Shown piece by piece: positions 24,499 through 32,924 of a stretch of 33,176 nucleotides of DNA. How positions within the stretch are numbered: the first letter of the stretch is position 1; every line of letters starts with the position of its first letter. Both the position numbers and the translations under genes were made by a program. Under the pieces are notes generated by a model. The model saw only the letters and a list, made by a program, of their open reading frames with translations, searched no databases and was not told the origin of the DNA. Source of the stretch: an uncultured Opitutaceae bacterium. GTDB taxonomy: Bacteria; Verrucomicrobiota; Verrucomicrobiia; Opitutales; Opitutaceae. The stretch spans positions 1-33,176 of the forward strand of contig CAIYUN010000056.1 of the NCBI GenBank assembly GCA_903929355.1, read 5' to 3'.

Positions 24499-25061
24499 AC
24501 GGCACCTGGTTTACCCAACGCGTCGTCGTCGGGGTCGGCGAGTTGGCCGTTTCCAACACGGCGCAGGCCATTCTGAGCACCTATGCGCTGGGCTCCTGCG
24601 TCGGCGTCGCCGCCTATGATGCGGCCCTGAAGGTTGGCGGCATCCTGCACTTCATGCTGCCGGACTCGCGGCTCTCCCCGGCCAAGGCGTCGGTCCAGCC
24701 GGCCATGTTTGCCGACACCGGCCTGCGGGAGTTCTTCGCCCAGCTCCGTGGCTTCGGGGCCCGGCCGGCCGGCCTGCAGCTGTTTGTGGCGGGCGGCGCC
24801 CGCGTGATCAGCGGGGAGGATCCATTTCGCATCGGGGCCCGCAATGCGGACGCCACGCTCGAGCTGCTCGTCGGCCACGGCTACACCGTCGATCCCGGTG
24901 AGCTCGGGGGCAATTTCAACCGCACCCTCCACCTCGCGCTCGACAGCGGCCAACTGACCCTGAAGACGCCGCACGCCGAGCACCAGGTTGATCTTTCTCC
25001 CCGGTCCCACCCGGGCTTGTCCGCCCTCTTCCGCCCGGCGCCCCCCCTCGCCGTCGGGTAG
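24495..25061 (+). CDS. cheD: Receptor glutamine deamidase CheD
   Basis: The 188-aa product has the CheD active site: Cys35 in ALGSCVGV, His52 in GGILHFMLPDSR and Thr29 six residues before the Cys, matching the known Cys-His-Thr spacing of Thermotoga CheD. It deamidates receptor glutamines and in several bacteria binds CheC or CheX-type phosphatases. A CheX-like gene follows 38 bp downstream, which fits such a partnership, though CheD normally pairs with CheC. Confidence 0.94.
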   Translation: MNGTWFTQRVVVGVGELAVSNTAQAILSTYALGSCVGVAAYDAALKVGGILHFMLPDSRLSPAKASVQPAMFADTGLREFFAQLRGFGARPAGLQLFVAGGARVISGEDPFRIGARNADATLELLVGHGYTVDPGELGGNFNRTLHLALDSGQLTLKTPHAEHQVDLSPRSHPGLSALFRPAPPLAVG

Positions 25062-25099
25062 CCACCCCATCGCCATCCCCTGACCGAACTCATTCTCCC

Positions 25100-25648
25100 A
25101 TGCCCACCACCACCGCTCCCACCGCCGCTCCCATTGCGGAAACCTTCGTCCGCGAGAACATCATCCGCGCCATCGGCGACGTCTTCCAGACCATGCTGGG
25201 CTATGGCGTGCAGCCGGCCGCCGCCGCCCCCCCGGACAGCGCCGTCGGCAGTTCGAGCCGTCCGTCCGTGCCCGCCATCCCGGCGCCATTGGTTGTCGGC
25301 ACCGTTGGTTTCATCGGGAAGCTAAATGGCCTGATCTACCTGTACTTTGATGAATCCTTGGCGCTCCGCTGCACCGGCGACATGCTCTGCATGGGCGAAC
25401 TGGAGCTGGCCGAGACCGGAGCCGAATCGGTCAATGATGCCATCGGGGAGCTCACCAACATGGTCGTGGGCAGCTTCAAGAACTGCCTCTGCGATGCCGG
25501 CTATCCGTGCAAATTGACCATCCCGTCGATTCTCCGGGGGAGCAATTTCTGCGTGGAACCCATCAGCCACGCCCAGCGCCACGTCTATTATTTTCAATGC
25601 CACGGCCACCAGATGGTCGCGGACATCCACCTGAAATCCGGGGAATGA
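25100..25648 (+). CDS. CheX-like phosphatase
   Basis: The 182-aa product carries one D-x3-E-x2-N phosphatase motif with Asp113, Glu117 and Asn120 (DAIGELTN). It aligns by eye with the protein at 4641: both share GxxNGxI-type strands, ELTNM, SFKN or VFKN, and a later P(C)(K/R)LT(I/L)P block. A short Ala/Pro/Ser insert lies at about 38-62. It probably dephosphorylates the receiver encoded just downstream. A single motif favours CheX over CheC, which usually has two. Confidence 0.85.
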   Translation: MPTTTAPTAAPIAETFVRENIIRAIGDVFQTMLGYGVQPAAAAPPDSAVGSSSRPSVPAIPAPLVVGTVGFIGKLNGLIYLYFDESLALRCTGDMLCMGELELAETGAESVNDAIGELTNMVVGSFKNCLCDAGYPCKLTIPSILRGSNFCVEPISHAQRHVYYFQCHGHQMVADIHLKSGE

Positions 25649-25669
25649 AACCAGCCCACCGACCTGACC

Positions 25670-26836
25670 ATGCACTATAAAATCCTAACCGTGGACGATT
25701 CCAAGGTCGTCCGTATCATCGTCCGCAAGACTTTCCGCTCCTTCGATTGTGAAATATTCGAAGCGGTGAATGGGGTCGAGGGGCTCGCCCTGGCGGCCAA
25801 AACCGTGCCCGATCTGATCCTGCTCGACATCACCATGCCGGTCATGGACGGGGTGGAAATGCTCACCCGGATCAAGGCGGACCCGCAGCTCAAGGGCATC
25901 CCGGTGATGATGCTCACCGCCGAGGGCGGGCGGGATAATGTGCTGAAGATCGCAAAACTCGGGGTGCGCGACTACATCGTCAAGCCGTTCACCGAGGCCA
26001 CGCTGGTCGAAAAAGCCAACCGCATCATCGACCTGAAGCCGGTGACCGAAAGCGTGGATCGGAAGAAGTCCACCCTGGATCGGGCCGACATCCTCGTCGT
26101 CGAGGACAAACCGGCGATCATTCAGCAGCTCACGGAGGGCCTGCGCCACACCCCTTGGAAAATACAAGGCGTGGCGAACCAGGCGGAGGCGATGGAGCAA
26201 TGCTCCCGGCTCACGCCCGACCTGATCATGATCAATCTGACGCTGCCGGATGAATCGGCCTTCACCTTGTTCCGCTATCTGCGGACCAACCCGCGGACGA
26301 TGTTCACCCCGGTGTTCGGATTGGTGGTCAAGACCGACACTGCGGTGCAAAATCACGCCCAGCAGATCGGCTTCAGTTCCATTGTGACCAAGCCGATCGA
26401 TGTCGTGGAGCTCGAGGCCCGGATGGCCAAGGCCATGAATCTCGACACTTCCATGCGCTACTTCCGGTTGGAGGCCGGGCACCTGATAATCAGTCTCCCG
26501 GAAATCTGCACCCCAGCGGTGCTGGGGGAGGTCGGGCAGTACCTTCAGCCGAAGCTGACCGAGGCGGTCAATGCGGGGTTGAACCGGGTGGTCATTGACA
26601 TCCATGCGGTCCGATGCCTGGAAATGAACACATTCAAGCTGCTGTTTCCGATGATGCAGGCCTGCCGGGACCTCGGAATGAATTATTCCCTGGTGGGCAA
26701 TCCGCAGGTGATCACCGAATGCCGGGGGGTGGAGGAAACCAAAACCTGGGTGTTCCACGCCACGCTCGACGAGGCCAAGGCCCATCTCGCCGGGGAGGGC
26801 GCCGCCACCGCGTTGCCCGAGCTGGTCGAGACCTGA
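25670..26836 (+). CDS. Receiver - pseudo-receiver - STAS-like fusion protein
   Basis: This 388-aa protein has three domains. REC1 (1-122) is complete: Asp9/Asp10, phosphoacceptor Asp53 in LILLDITMP, Thr83 and Lys105. REC2 (about 139-258) keeps Glu145/Asp146 and Lys241 but has Asn189 where the phosphorylated Asp should be (LIMINLTLP), so it should not be phosphorylated. The last 120 residues look like a STAS domain (LNRVVIDIHAVRCLEMNTFK, then MNYSLVGN and VEETKTW), without an obvious phosphorylatable Ser. It lies between the CheX-like gene and cheA, so CheA probably phosphorylates REC1. Confidence 0.85.
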   Translation: MHYKILTVDDSKVVRIIVRKTFRSFDCEIFEAVNGVEGLALAAKTVPDLILLDITMPVMDGVEMLTRIKADPQLKGIPVMMLTAEGGRDNVLKIAKLGVRDYIVKPFTEATLVEKANRIIDLKPVTESVDRKKSTLDRADILVVEDKPAIIQQLTEGLRHTPWKIQGVANQAEAMEQCSRLTPDLIMINLTLPDESAFTLFRYLRTNPRTMFTPVFGLVVKTDTAVQNHAQQIGFSSIVTKPIDVVELEARMAKAMNLDTSMRYFRLEAGHLIISLPEICTPAVLGEVGQYLQPKLTEAVNAGLNRVVIDIHAVRCLEMNTFKLLFPMMQACRDLGMNYSLVGNPQVITECRGVEETKTWVFHATLDEAKAHLAGEGAATALPELVET

Positions 26837-26886
26837 ATCCCTGCTCCCCCCGCACCTCGGCCACCCTCACCCCACCCGCCCTTCCC

Positions 26887-28944
26887 ATGCCCATTCCCGA
26901 AAACCTGCAAGGCACCGTCGATGTCGTGCTCAACCGCCTCGCCGGAGAATCGGTGCTGGCCGCACCGGGTCGTGACGACGGCCTGGTCCCGGCCTACAGC
27001 CTGCTTGGCCAACTGGCCGGGCATTGCGCGGACGCACCGGAGTTGCTCGAACCGGTCCGTGAAGTCGCCGGACAGATCGAACGCCTGCTCGATGCGGCCC
27101 GGCCGTTTGACGAGATCTCCCTCGGTGCGCTGCGGAAGCTGGTCGAATGGCTCCCGGATGCGATTGCCGCCCTCGGCGGTGGCGGGACATTGCCGCCCTG
27201 GAATTCACCCCCGCCGGCCACTCCGCCCATCGCGGACGGATTGCCCTCACCGGCAACTTCCGGGTCGGCCTCGGCGGACGTGCTGTTGCAGTTTGAACTC
27301 GGCGAGAACCAGGAGATGCTGAAGGAATTCCACGGCGAGGCCGTCGAGCACCTGCAGTTGATCGAGGCCGCGCTCCTGTCCTTGGAGCAACGGCCCGATG
27401 ATCCGGAGGCCTTGAACTCCATTTTCCGTTCGTTTCACACGATCAAGGGCAACGCCGGATTCCTCGGCCTGATCCCGATGCAGCGGCTCGCCCACGAGGT
27501 GGAGACCCTGCTCGACCTCGTTCGGGCCGGCCGGTTGCGGGTCAACGGCAACATCATCACGGGTGTCCTGCGCAGTCGCGACGCCCTGCTGGCCCTCAAC
27601 CAGCAGGTGGCGGCCGCCCTCGAGCACGGTTGCGCGCCGGACCGGATCGTCCCCGTCATGGACCTGATCGAGGCGGTCCGGCGTCTGGCCATGGGCCCTG
27701 AAGCTTCCGGCGTCACCTTGATGGCGGCGCCTCCTCCGGCGGCCGTCGTGGTGGCCGACCCCGGTCCGGCGTCGCCGGTCCAGGCGGCGAACCAGACGGT
27801 GCGGGTCAACATCGACAAGTTGGATTCACTGATGGATGTGGTGGGTGAGTTGGTGATCGTGCAGAGCCAGCTGAATGAAACCGCGCGCCGGTTCGGCGCC
27901 GTTGCGCCCACCTTGCCGGGCCATGTGGCCCTCCTCAGCCGCCTCACCAAGGAGCTGCAGCACAACGCCATGTCCCTGCGGATGATCCCCATCCAGCCCA
28001 CCTTTCAAAAGATGGAGCGATTGGCGCGCGATCTGGCCAGGGGTTGTGGCAAGAAGGCGGTCTTCACCACCACCGGTGGCGAAACGGAGCTCGATCGGAC
28101 CATGGTCGAGGAGATTGCCGATCCGCTGGTCCACATGGTCCGCAACGCGCTCGATCATGGCCTGGAGTCGGTCGAGGAGCGCCTCGCCCTGGGCAAGCCG
28201 GAAACCGGCACCGTTTCGCTCCGGGCTTTCCATCAGGGCGGCAAGGTGGTGATTGAACTGCGTGACGACGGGCGGGGTTTGAATCGGGAAAAGATCCTCG
28301 CCAAGGCCCGGCAGCAGGGCCTGGTCCCCCCCGAGGCGCAGCCGGCCCCCGATGAAATTCTCCAGATGATTTTCCTGCCGGGGTTCTCCACGGCGGACAA
28401 GGTGACCGCCGTCTCCGGTCGCGGTGTCGGCATGGATGTGGTCCGGCGCAATCTCGACCGCCTGCGGGGCGAGGTGGCCATTGCCACGGAAGCCGGACGC
28501 GGCACCGTCTTCACCATCCGGCTGCCTCTGACCATGGCCATCATCGACGGCCTGGTGGTGCGGGTCGGGGAACATCGGTTTGTCCTGCCGAGCACCTCCG
28601 TCCAGCGGGCGGTCAAGCCGGCCCCGGAGAACATTGTCACCATCCAGGGGTGCGGTGAAGTGTTGGACTTGCGCGGGCGGCTGATCCCCCTGCGCCGCCT
28701 GGAGCGGCTCTATGGCATCACCCCGGTAGTGGGCCGGCCCGGGGACGGCATCGTGGTCATCGTCGAGTCATCGGGCAAGTCTTGCGCCCTGGTGGTGGAT
28801 GAAATGGTGGGGAAGCAGGAGGTGGTGATCAAGAACCTCGGCGCCTATCTTCAGGGGCATTGTCACATGGCCGGAGCCGCGATCCTCGGGGACGGCACCA
28901 TCGCCCTGATTCTCGATCCGGGAGCACTGTTGCAGGCGGCCTAG
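26887..28944 (+). CDS. cheA: Chemotaxis histidine kinase CheA
   Basis: The 685-aa kinase has a helical N-terminal region (1-100) with no recognisable phospho-His, a Pro/Ser linker, and then the Hpt domain with His184 in FRSFHTIKGNAGF. A 40-residue Ala/Pro linker replaces the P2 receiver-binding domain. The dimerisation domain begins at VRVNIDKLDSLMDVVGELV (305-323). The ATPase domain shows HMVRNALDHG (416-425), RDDGRG (459-464) and GRGVGMDVV (511-519), and a CheW-like domain closes the protein. ATG 26887 is chosen; the frame is open to 26614 but overlaps the previous gene. Confidence 0.94.
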   Translation: MPIPENLQGTVDVVLNRLAGESVLAAPGRDDGLVPAYSLLGQLAGHCADAPELLEPVREVAGQIERLLDAARPFDEISLGALRKLVEWLPDAIAALGGGGTLPPWNSPPPATPPIADGLPSPATSGSASADVLLQFELGENQEMLKEFHGEAVEHLQLIEAALLSLEQRPDDPEALNSIFRSFHTIKGNAGFLGLIPMQRLAHEVETLLDLVRAGRLRVNGNIITGVLRSRDALLALNQQVAAALEHGCAPDRIVPVMDLIEAVRRLAMGPEASGVTLMAAPPPAAVVVADPGPASPVQAANQTVRVNIDKLDSLMDVVGELVIVQSQLNETARRFGAVAPTLPGHVALLSRLTKELQHNAMSLRMIPIQPTFQKMERLARDLARGCGKKAVFTTTGGETELDRTMVEEIADPLVHMVRNALDHGLESVEERLALGKPETGTVSLRAFHQGGKVVIELRDDGRGLNREKILAKARQQGLVPPEAQPAPDEILQMIFLPGFSTADKVTAVSGRGVGMDVVRRNLDRLRGEVAIATEAGRGTVFTIRLPLTMAIIDGLVVRVGEHRFVLPSTSVQRAVKPAPENIVTIQGCGEVLDLRGRLIPLRRLERLYGITPVVGRPGDGIVVIVESSGKSCALVVDEMVGKQEVVIKNLGAYLQGHCHMAGAAILGDGTIALILDPGALLQAA

Positions 28945-28951
28945 TCAACCC

Positions 28952-29839
28952 ATGATCTCCAACCTTGTGCCTCCACCCGACCTCGCCGAGGTCTGCCGCC
29001 GGGCCCTAAAGCTGCCGGCCTCGCCCGCCATTCTGCCCCAACTCATGGCGGCGCTCCACGAGGCGGAGGGCACCGCCGACGAGATCGGGCGCATCGTCCG
29101 TTTGGACAGCGCCCTTGCTGCGGCGACGCTCCGGCTCGCCAATTCAGCCGGCTTTGGCGCCCGTGAACCGGTGGACTCCATTGAGCAGGCCATCGTCATG
29201 CTGGGCCATCGTGAGATCTACCGGCTGGCTTCGCAATGCGTGGTCAGCCGATGGGAACAGGTGCATTATGCCCGGCTGCCCTGGGAACCAGGCGAGTGCT
29301 TTCGCCACTCGCTTTGCACGGCGCTGGCGGCCGAGATCCTCGCGGAGGCCAGCGGTGGCTGCGACCCGCAGGTCGCCTACATGGCCGGGTTGGTCTGTGA
29401 CTTGGGCAAGCTGGCGCTGGCCTACACCTGCGCCGAACATTATCCGCAGGTTTCCGCCTGGGCGGCGCGCCACGGCGGCACCTGGTCCGACGCCGAAACG
29501 GCGGTGTTTGGTTTTCACCAGACGGAGGTCGGCGCCCGGCTGCTCCGGGCCTGGCGCTTTTCGGAAAGTCTGGCCCGGGCCGTCGAACTGCAGTTGCATC
29601 CGGCCGGCGCGCCGGCCGAATTTGCGCCTCTGGCCGCCCACCTCCACGCCGCCCGGTATCTGGCTGTAACCCTCGGGCCGGGGGTCACGGAGGGGGGGTT
29701 CCTCTTCAACCTGGACGGCGACTTTTTGACCACCCAGGGATTCACCGACGAACTCATGGAACAGGCCTTGATCGAGGTGCGCGAACGCGCCCTGCGCCGG
29801 ATGGCCGAACGCCTGACCCATGGCATGTTCCAATCCTAG
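28952..29839 (+). CDS. HDOD-domain signalling protein
   Basis: The 295-aa product is a single HDOD domain. It contains LPASPAILPQLMAALHEAEG at the start, IVRLDSALAAATLRLANSAG (48-67), SIEQAIVMLGHREIYRLA and AGLVCDLGKL (145-154). In the last motif the usual HD His is Cys149 while Asp150 remains, so metal-dependent phosphodiesterase activity is not expected; HDOD proteins are generally regulatory. It lies 7 bp after cheA and overlaps the next regulator by 20 bp, so it is part of the chemosensory operon. Confidence 0.9.
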   Translation: MISNLVPPPDLAEVCRRALKLPASPAILPQLMAALHEAEGTADEIGRIVRLDSALAAATLRLANSAGFGAREPVDSIEQAIVMLGHREIYRLASQCVVSRWEQVHYARLPWEPGECFRHSLCTALAAEILAEASGGCDPQVAYMAGLVCDLGKLALAYTCAEHYPQVSAWAARHGGTWSDAETAVFGFHQTEVGARLLRAWRFSESLARAVELQLHPAGAPAEFAPLAAHLHAARYLAVTLGPGVTEGGFLFNLDGDFLTTQGFTDELMEQALIEVRERALRRMAERLTHGMFQS

Positions 29840-30494
29840 TCTTGCGGCCCCGCCGGCGGTGGTGCGTGGGGAACAGACGGTGTTCATCGCCGACGATCAC
29901 CAGATCGTGCGCGACGGATTGCGGGCGCTCGTTGAGCGCGCGCCCGGTCTGAGGGTGATCGGCGAGGCGGCGGACGGCCGCGCTCTCGTGGAGGGCGTGC
30001 GGGCCTTGCATCCTGCCATTGTCATCACGGATCTGGCCATGGGGGAGTTGAACGGGGTTGACGCAACGCGCCAGCTTCGCGCCGGGGGCTTTCGCGGCCC
30101 CATCATCATGCTCTCGATGCACGACGAGCGGCGCCACCTCGCGCAGGCCCTCGGGGCGGGCGTCAACGCCTACGTGCACAAGGCGCATGCGTTCGAGCAG
30201 CTGCTGGAGGCGATCGGGGCCGCGCAGCATGGGCGGATTTGGCTGAGTCCGCAGCTGGCCGCGCTGGCGGAGGAGGGCAGGGTGGCGACGCTGCTGGAGC
30301 TCCTGAGCATGCGCGAGCGCGAGGTCCTGCAACTGTTGGCCCAGGGTCGCGGGACGAAGGAAGTCGCGGCGCAACTGCTCCTCAGCCCCAAGACCATTGA
30401 GGTTCACCGGCTCAACCTGTACGCGAAGCTCAGGGTCAACAACGTGATTGAGCTCGCCCGGATCGCGTTCCGGGAGGGGTTGGTCCAGCTCTAA
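29820..30494 (+). CDS. NarL/FixJ-type response regulator in the chemosensory operon
   Basis: This 224-aa regulator has a receiver (Asp25/Asp26, phosphoacceptor Asp71, Ser99, Lys121) and a LuxR-type helix-turn-helix with LSMREREVLQLLAQGRGTKE and LLSPKTIEVHRLNLYAKL. It overlaps the HDOD gene by 20 bp and has no kinase gene of its own next to it, so CheA is a plausible phosphodonor. If so, the receptors could control gene expression. It closes the cheW-to-regulator operon. Confidence 0.9.
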   Translation: MACSNPSLAAPPAVVRGEQTVFIADDHQIVRDGLRALVERAPGLRVIGEAADGRALVEGVRALHPAIVITDLAMGELNGVDATRQLRAGGFRGPIIMLSMHDERRHLAQALGAGVNAYVHKAHAFEQLLEAIGAAQHGRIWLSPQLAALAEEGRVATLLELLSMREREVLQLLAQGRGTKEVAAQLLLSPKTIEVHRLNLYAKLRVNNVIELARIAFREGLVQL

Positions 30495-30502
30495 CTTCTC
30501 CG

Positions 30503-30520
30503 CCCCTGGGCCGCCAGGGG
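30503..30520 (+). terminator. Hairpin after the chemosensory operon
   Basis: CCCCTGG (30503-30509) pairs with CCAGGGG (30514-30520) around a GCCG loop, 8 bp after the regulator stop codon. No T run follows, so the call rests on position and GC-rich stem only. It would separate the operon from MCP 2. Confidence 0.45.
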
Positions 30521-30536
30521 AGACGACCGGCGCGTC

Positions 30537-30553
30537 CTAAGGAACTTCCTTAG
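30537..30553. promoter_or_regulatory. Perfect 17-bp palindrome, candidate operator of MCP 2
   Basis: CTAAGGAA and TTCCTTAG flank a single central C, giving a perfect 8-bp inverted repeat. It lies just after the terminator-like hairpin and 77 bp before the MCP 2 start, where an operator or activator site would be. Its core GGAACTTCCT resembles GGAACTACCT at 18111-18120. A dimeric NarL-type regulator from this cluster is a plausible binder; this is inference. Confidence 0.5.
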
Positions 30554-30630
30554 TCCCCGGCGTGAAGTTCCTCTTCACCCCCATCGCGTCCGACCGATTG
30601 CTGGGCTCTCCCACCCAACCTCTCTCCCTT

Positions 30631-32247
30631 ATGAAAAACTGGACTATCGGTAAACGCATCGCATTCGGCTCTGGACTCCTCTGTCTGCTGCTCGCAGGCC
30701 TTGGTCTGTTCGCCATCCTTCGGCTTCAAATCATCAACCGAATCAGCGATGGCGTGGCCTTCGATGCTTTGCCCGGGGTCGTTGACTCGGGCAAAGTCGG
30801 GGGCGACCAGGACGCCGTTCAACTTCGCGCCGTTTCCCTGCTGCTGGCGAAGACCGCCGATGAGCGCAAGGCGATCAACGAGGAGATACGACAACTCAAT
30901 CTCGGCATCGCCGAGGCGGTCAAGCGATACGAAAGCACCATTTTCGCAGCCGACGACCGTCAGAACTTCGAAAAGTTCAAGAAGCTCTACGACGAATACT
31001 TGGCCGTGAGCGCCAGATATTTTCCGATGGTTGAGTCCAACCCCGCGGCGGCCGCCGCCTTTCTGGCCAGTGATCTCACCCCCAGCTACCGGCGGTATGC
31101 CGATAGCACGGATGTCCTCGTGGACTACAATGCGAAAGATGGCGACGAGCGGGGCAGACTCCTCTCGGACACCGTCAAGGCGACGATTCGCATCCTGCTG
31201 ATCACCGTAATTGCCGGCATCCTGCTGGGCGTGGGCTTCTCCGCTTTCACCGTCCGGTCGATCAATCACGTCCTCGGCCGCGTCGCGACCGAGCTCAACG
31301 CCGGGGCCGACCATACGGCTGCCGCCGCCAGCCAGGTTTCCGCCTCCAGCCAGTCGCTGGCCGAAGGGGCCAGTGAGCAGGCGGCCTCGCTGGAGGAAAC
31401 GAGTGCCTCGCTGGAGGAAATCACCAGCATGACGAAGCGCAACGCCGAGTCGGCGGGCCAGGCCAAGCTGCTCTCCAATCAAACCCGCCAGGCCGCCGAG
31501 GCCGGGGCCGCCAGCATGGCGGAGATGAGGGAGGCGATGGGGGCGATCAAGGAATCGTCGTCCAGCATCGCCAAGATCGTGAAAACGATCGACGAGATCG
31601 CCTTCCAGACGAACATCCTCGCGTTAAACGCCGCCGTGGAGGCCGCCCGGGCCGGGGAAGCGGGGGCGGGCTTTGCCGTGGTGGCCGAGGAAGTTCGCTC
31701 ACTGGCCCAGCGCTCTGCGCAATCCGCCAAGGAGACCGCGACGAAAATTGAGGATTCCGTGAAGCGCAGCGAACATGGCGTGCAGATCAGCGCCAGGGTC
31801 GCGCAAAGCTTCGAGGAGATCGTCGTCAAGGCCAGGAAAGTCGACGAACTGGTGGCTGAGATCGCCACGGCTTCGCACGAGCAGAATCAGGGTGTCGGAC
31901 AGGTCAGCACGGCCGTGGCTCAAATGGATAAGGTCACGCAGTCCGGTGCGGCCAACGCGGAGGAAACCGCCAGCGCCTCGGAGGAGCTCAGCGCGCAGGC
32001 CCAGATGATGCGCGAGTCCGTCGGCCATCTTCGGCACCTCGTCGGCGGCGGTGCACGGAAAACCGCGGCCGCGGAGGAACCCCGCCCGGTTTCTTCGAAG
32101 GCATCACTGAAGTCGGGCCCGGCGCAAGCCCGTTGCGACGTCCCGCCGGGCAGGGTTTCCCGCCCAATGCGGGTGACGTCGCGCGCCAACGGCGTGGCTA
32201 CCCTGACTGGCGTCGGCCACGACCAGGCCGACGAGTTCTTCAACTGA
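30631..32247 (+). CDS. Methyl-accepting chemotaxis protein (MCP 2)
   Basis: The 538-aa receptor has TM1 at about 9-31 and TM2 at about 186-207. The periplasmic region between them is helical and of four-helix-bundle size. The signalling tip [20 protein letters not shown] is present and the cytoplasmic part closely resembles MCP 1. As in MCP 1, TM2 passes almost directly into the signalling helix and a full HAMP domain is missing. After a basic linker the protein ends [12 protein letters not shown] 30631 gives a normal receptor N-terminus; the open frame from 30562 includes promoter-region sequence. Confidence 0.93.
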   Translation: MKNWTIGKRIAFGSGLLCLLLAGLGLFAILRLQIINRISDGVAFDALPGVVDSGKVGGDQDAVQLRAVSLLLAKTADERKAINEEIRQLNLGIAEAVKRYESTIFAADDRQNFEKFKKLYDEYLAVSARYFPMVESNPAAAAAFLASDLTPSYRRYADSTDVLVDYNAKDGDERGRLLSDTVKATIRILLITVIAGILLGVGFSAFTVRSINHVLGRVATELNAGADHTAAAASQVSASSQSLAEGASEQAASLEETSASLEEITSMTKRNAESAGQAKLLSNQTRQAAEAGAASMAEMREAMGAIKESSSSIAKIVKTIDEIAFQTNILALNAAVEAARAGEAGAGFAVVAEEVRSLAQRSAQSAKETATKIEDSVKRSEHGVQISARVAQSFEEIVVKARKVDELVAEIATASHEQNQGVGQVSTAVAQMDKVTQSGAANAEETASASEELSAQAQMMRESVGHLRHLVGGGARKTAAAEEPRPVSSKASLKSGPAQARCDVPPGRVSRPMRVTSRANGVATLTGVGHDQADEFFN

Positions 32248-32386
32248 GCGCCGACTTGAACCGCGCCACCGTTTCGACCGCCGTGGATCACCGTGACCGA
32301 TGGGTCCCCTTGCCACCCGGGTGGGATCCCCGCCCCGGTGCCTGTGCCAGTCCTTCTCCCTGACCAACCGTCTTGCAATCCCACCC

Positions 32387-32812
32387 ATGACTTCCGCCGA
32401 CCTCATCCCTTCAAACGAGATTCCAGGCGCCCGCGCGTGTTATGACATCCTGCTCATCGACGACGACGTCGACATCCGGGCCGTCCTGTCGGCCGTGTTG
32501 CAAGGGCGGGGCTACTCGGTGCTGGTGGCGCCCGAGGGGAAAACCGCGTTGCAATTCTTTTTGACCTGCACCTTCCGCCTCGTGATTACGGACATTTTCA
32601 TGCCGGTCATGGACGGACTCGAGGTCATCATGAAGCATGCGGCCGCGGGCCGCCAAATCCCCCTCCTCGCCATGTCCGGAGGGAGCGTCGTCGGCGCCCG
32701 GGCGTGTGTGCTCAAGCAGGCGAGCCTGCTCGGCTCCTGGAAAACCTTGTCCAAGCCATTCGAGATCCCGGAATTACTCTCTGCGGTTGAGGCGCTGATC
32801 GGCCGGAAATAG
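32387..32812 (+). CDS. Receiver-only response regulator
   Basis: The 141-aa product is a single REC domain after a lead of about 20 residues. Asp25/Asp26/Asp27, phosphoacceptor Asp69 (VITDIFMPVMDG), Ser97 and Lys123 (LSKPF) are present. The Ser-to-Lys segment is 26 residues long and includes ASLLGSWKTL, like the receiver-only proteins at 4158 and 5173. It may be a motility or phosphate-sink receiver for the nearby CheA. ATG 32387 is preferred over the upstream in-frame start at 32300, which runs through GC-rich palindromic DNA. Confidence 0.87.
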   Translation: MTSADLIPSNEIPGARACYDILLIDDDVDIRAVLSAVLQGRGYSVLVAPEGKTALQFFLTCTFRLVITDIFMPVMDGLEVIMKHAAAGRQIPLLAMSGGSVVGARACVLKQASLLGSWKTLSKPFEIPELLSAVEALIGRK

Positions 32813-32924
32813 TGACGCCAACCACCTTCGGAGCGGGCGGATCATGACGCCGACCCTATTTCCATGTCAACCGCAGGGACTTTGTTTGAAACCACACCCA
32901 ACCAACCCAAAAACCACACCAACC

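Noticed and set aside
32313-32324. CCACCCGGGTGG palindrome after MCP 2
   Set aside because: No loop, no T run and no second copy; too weak for an operator or terminator call.
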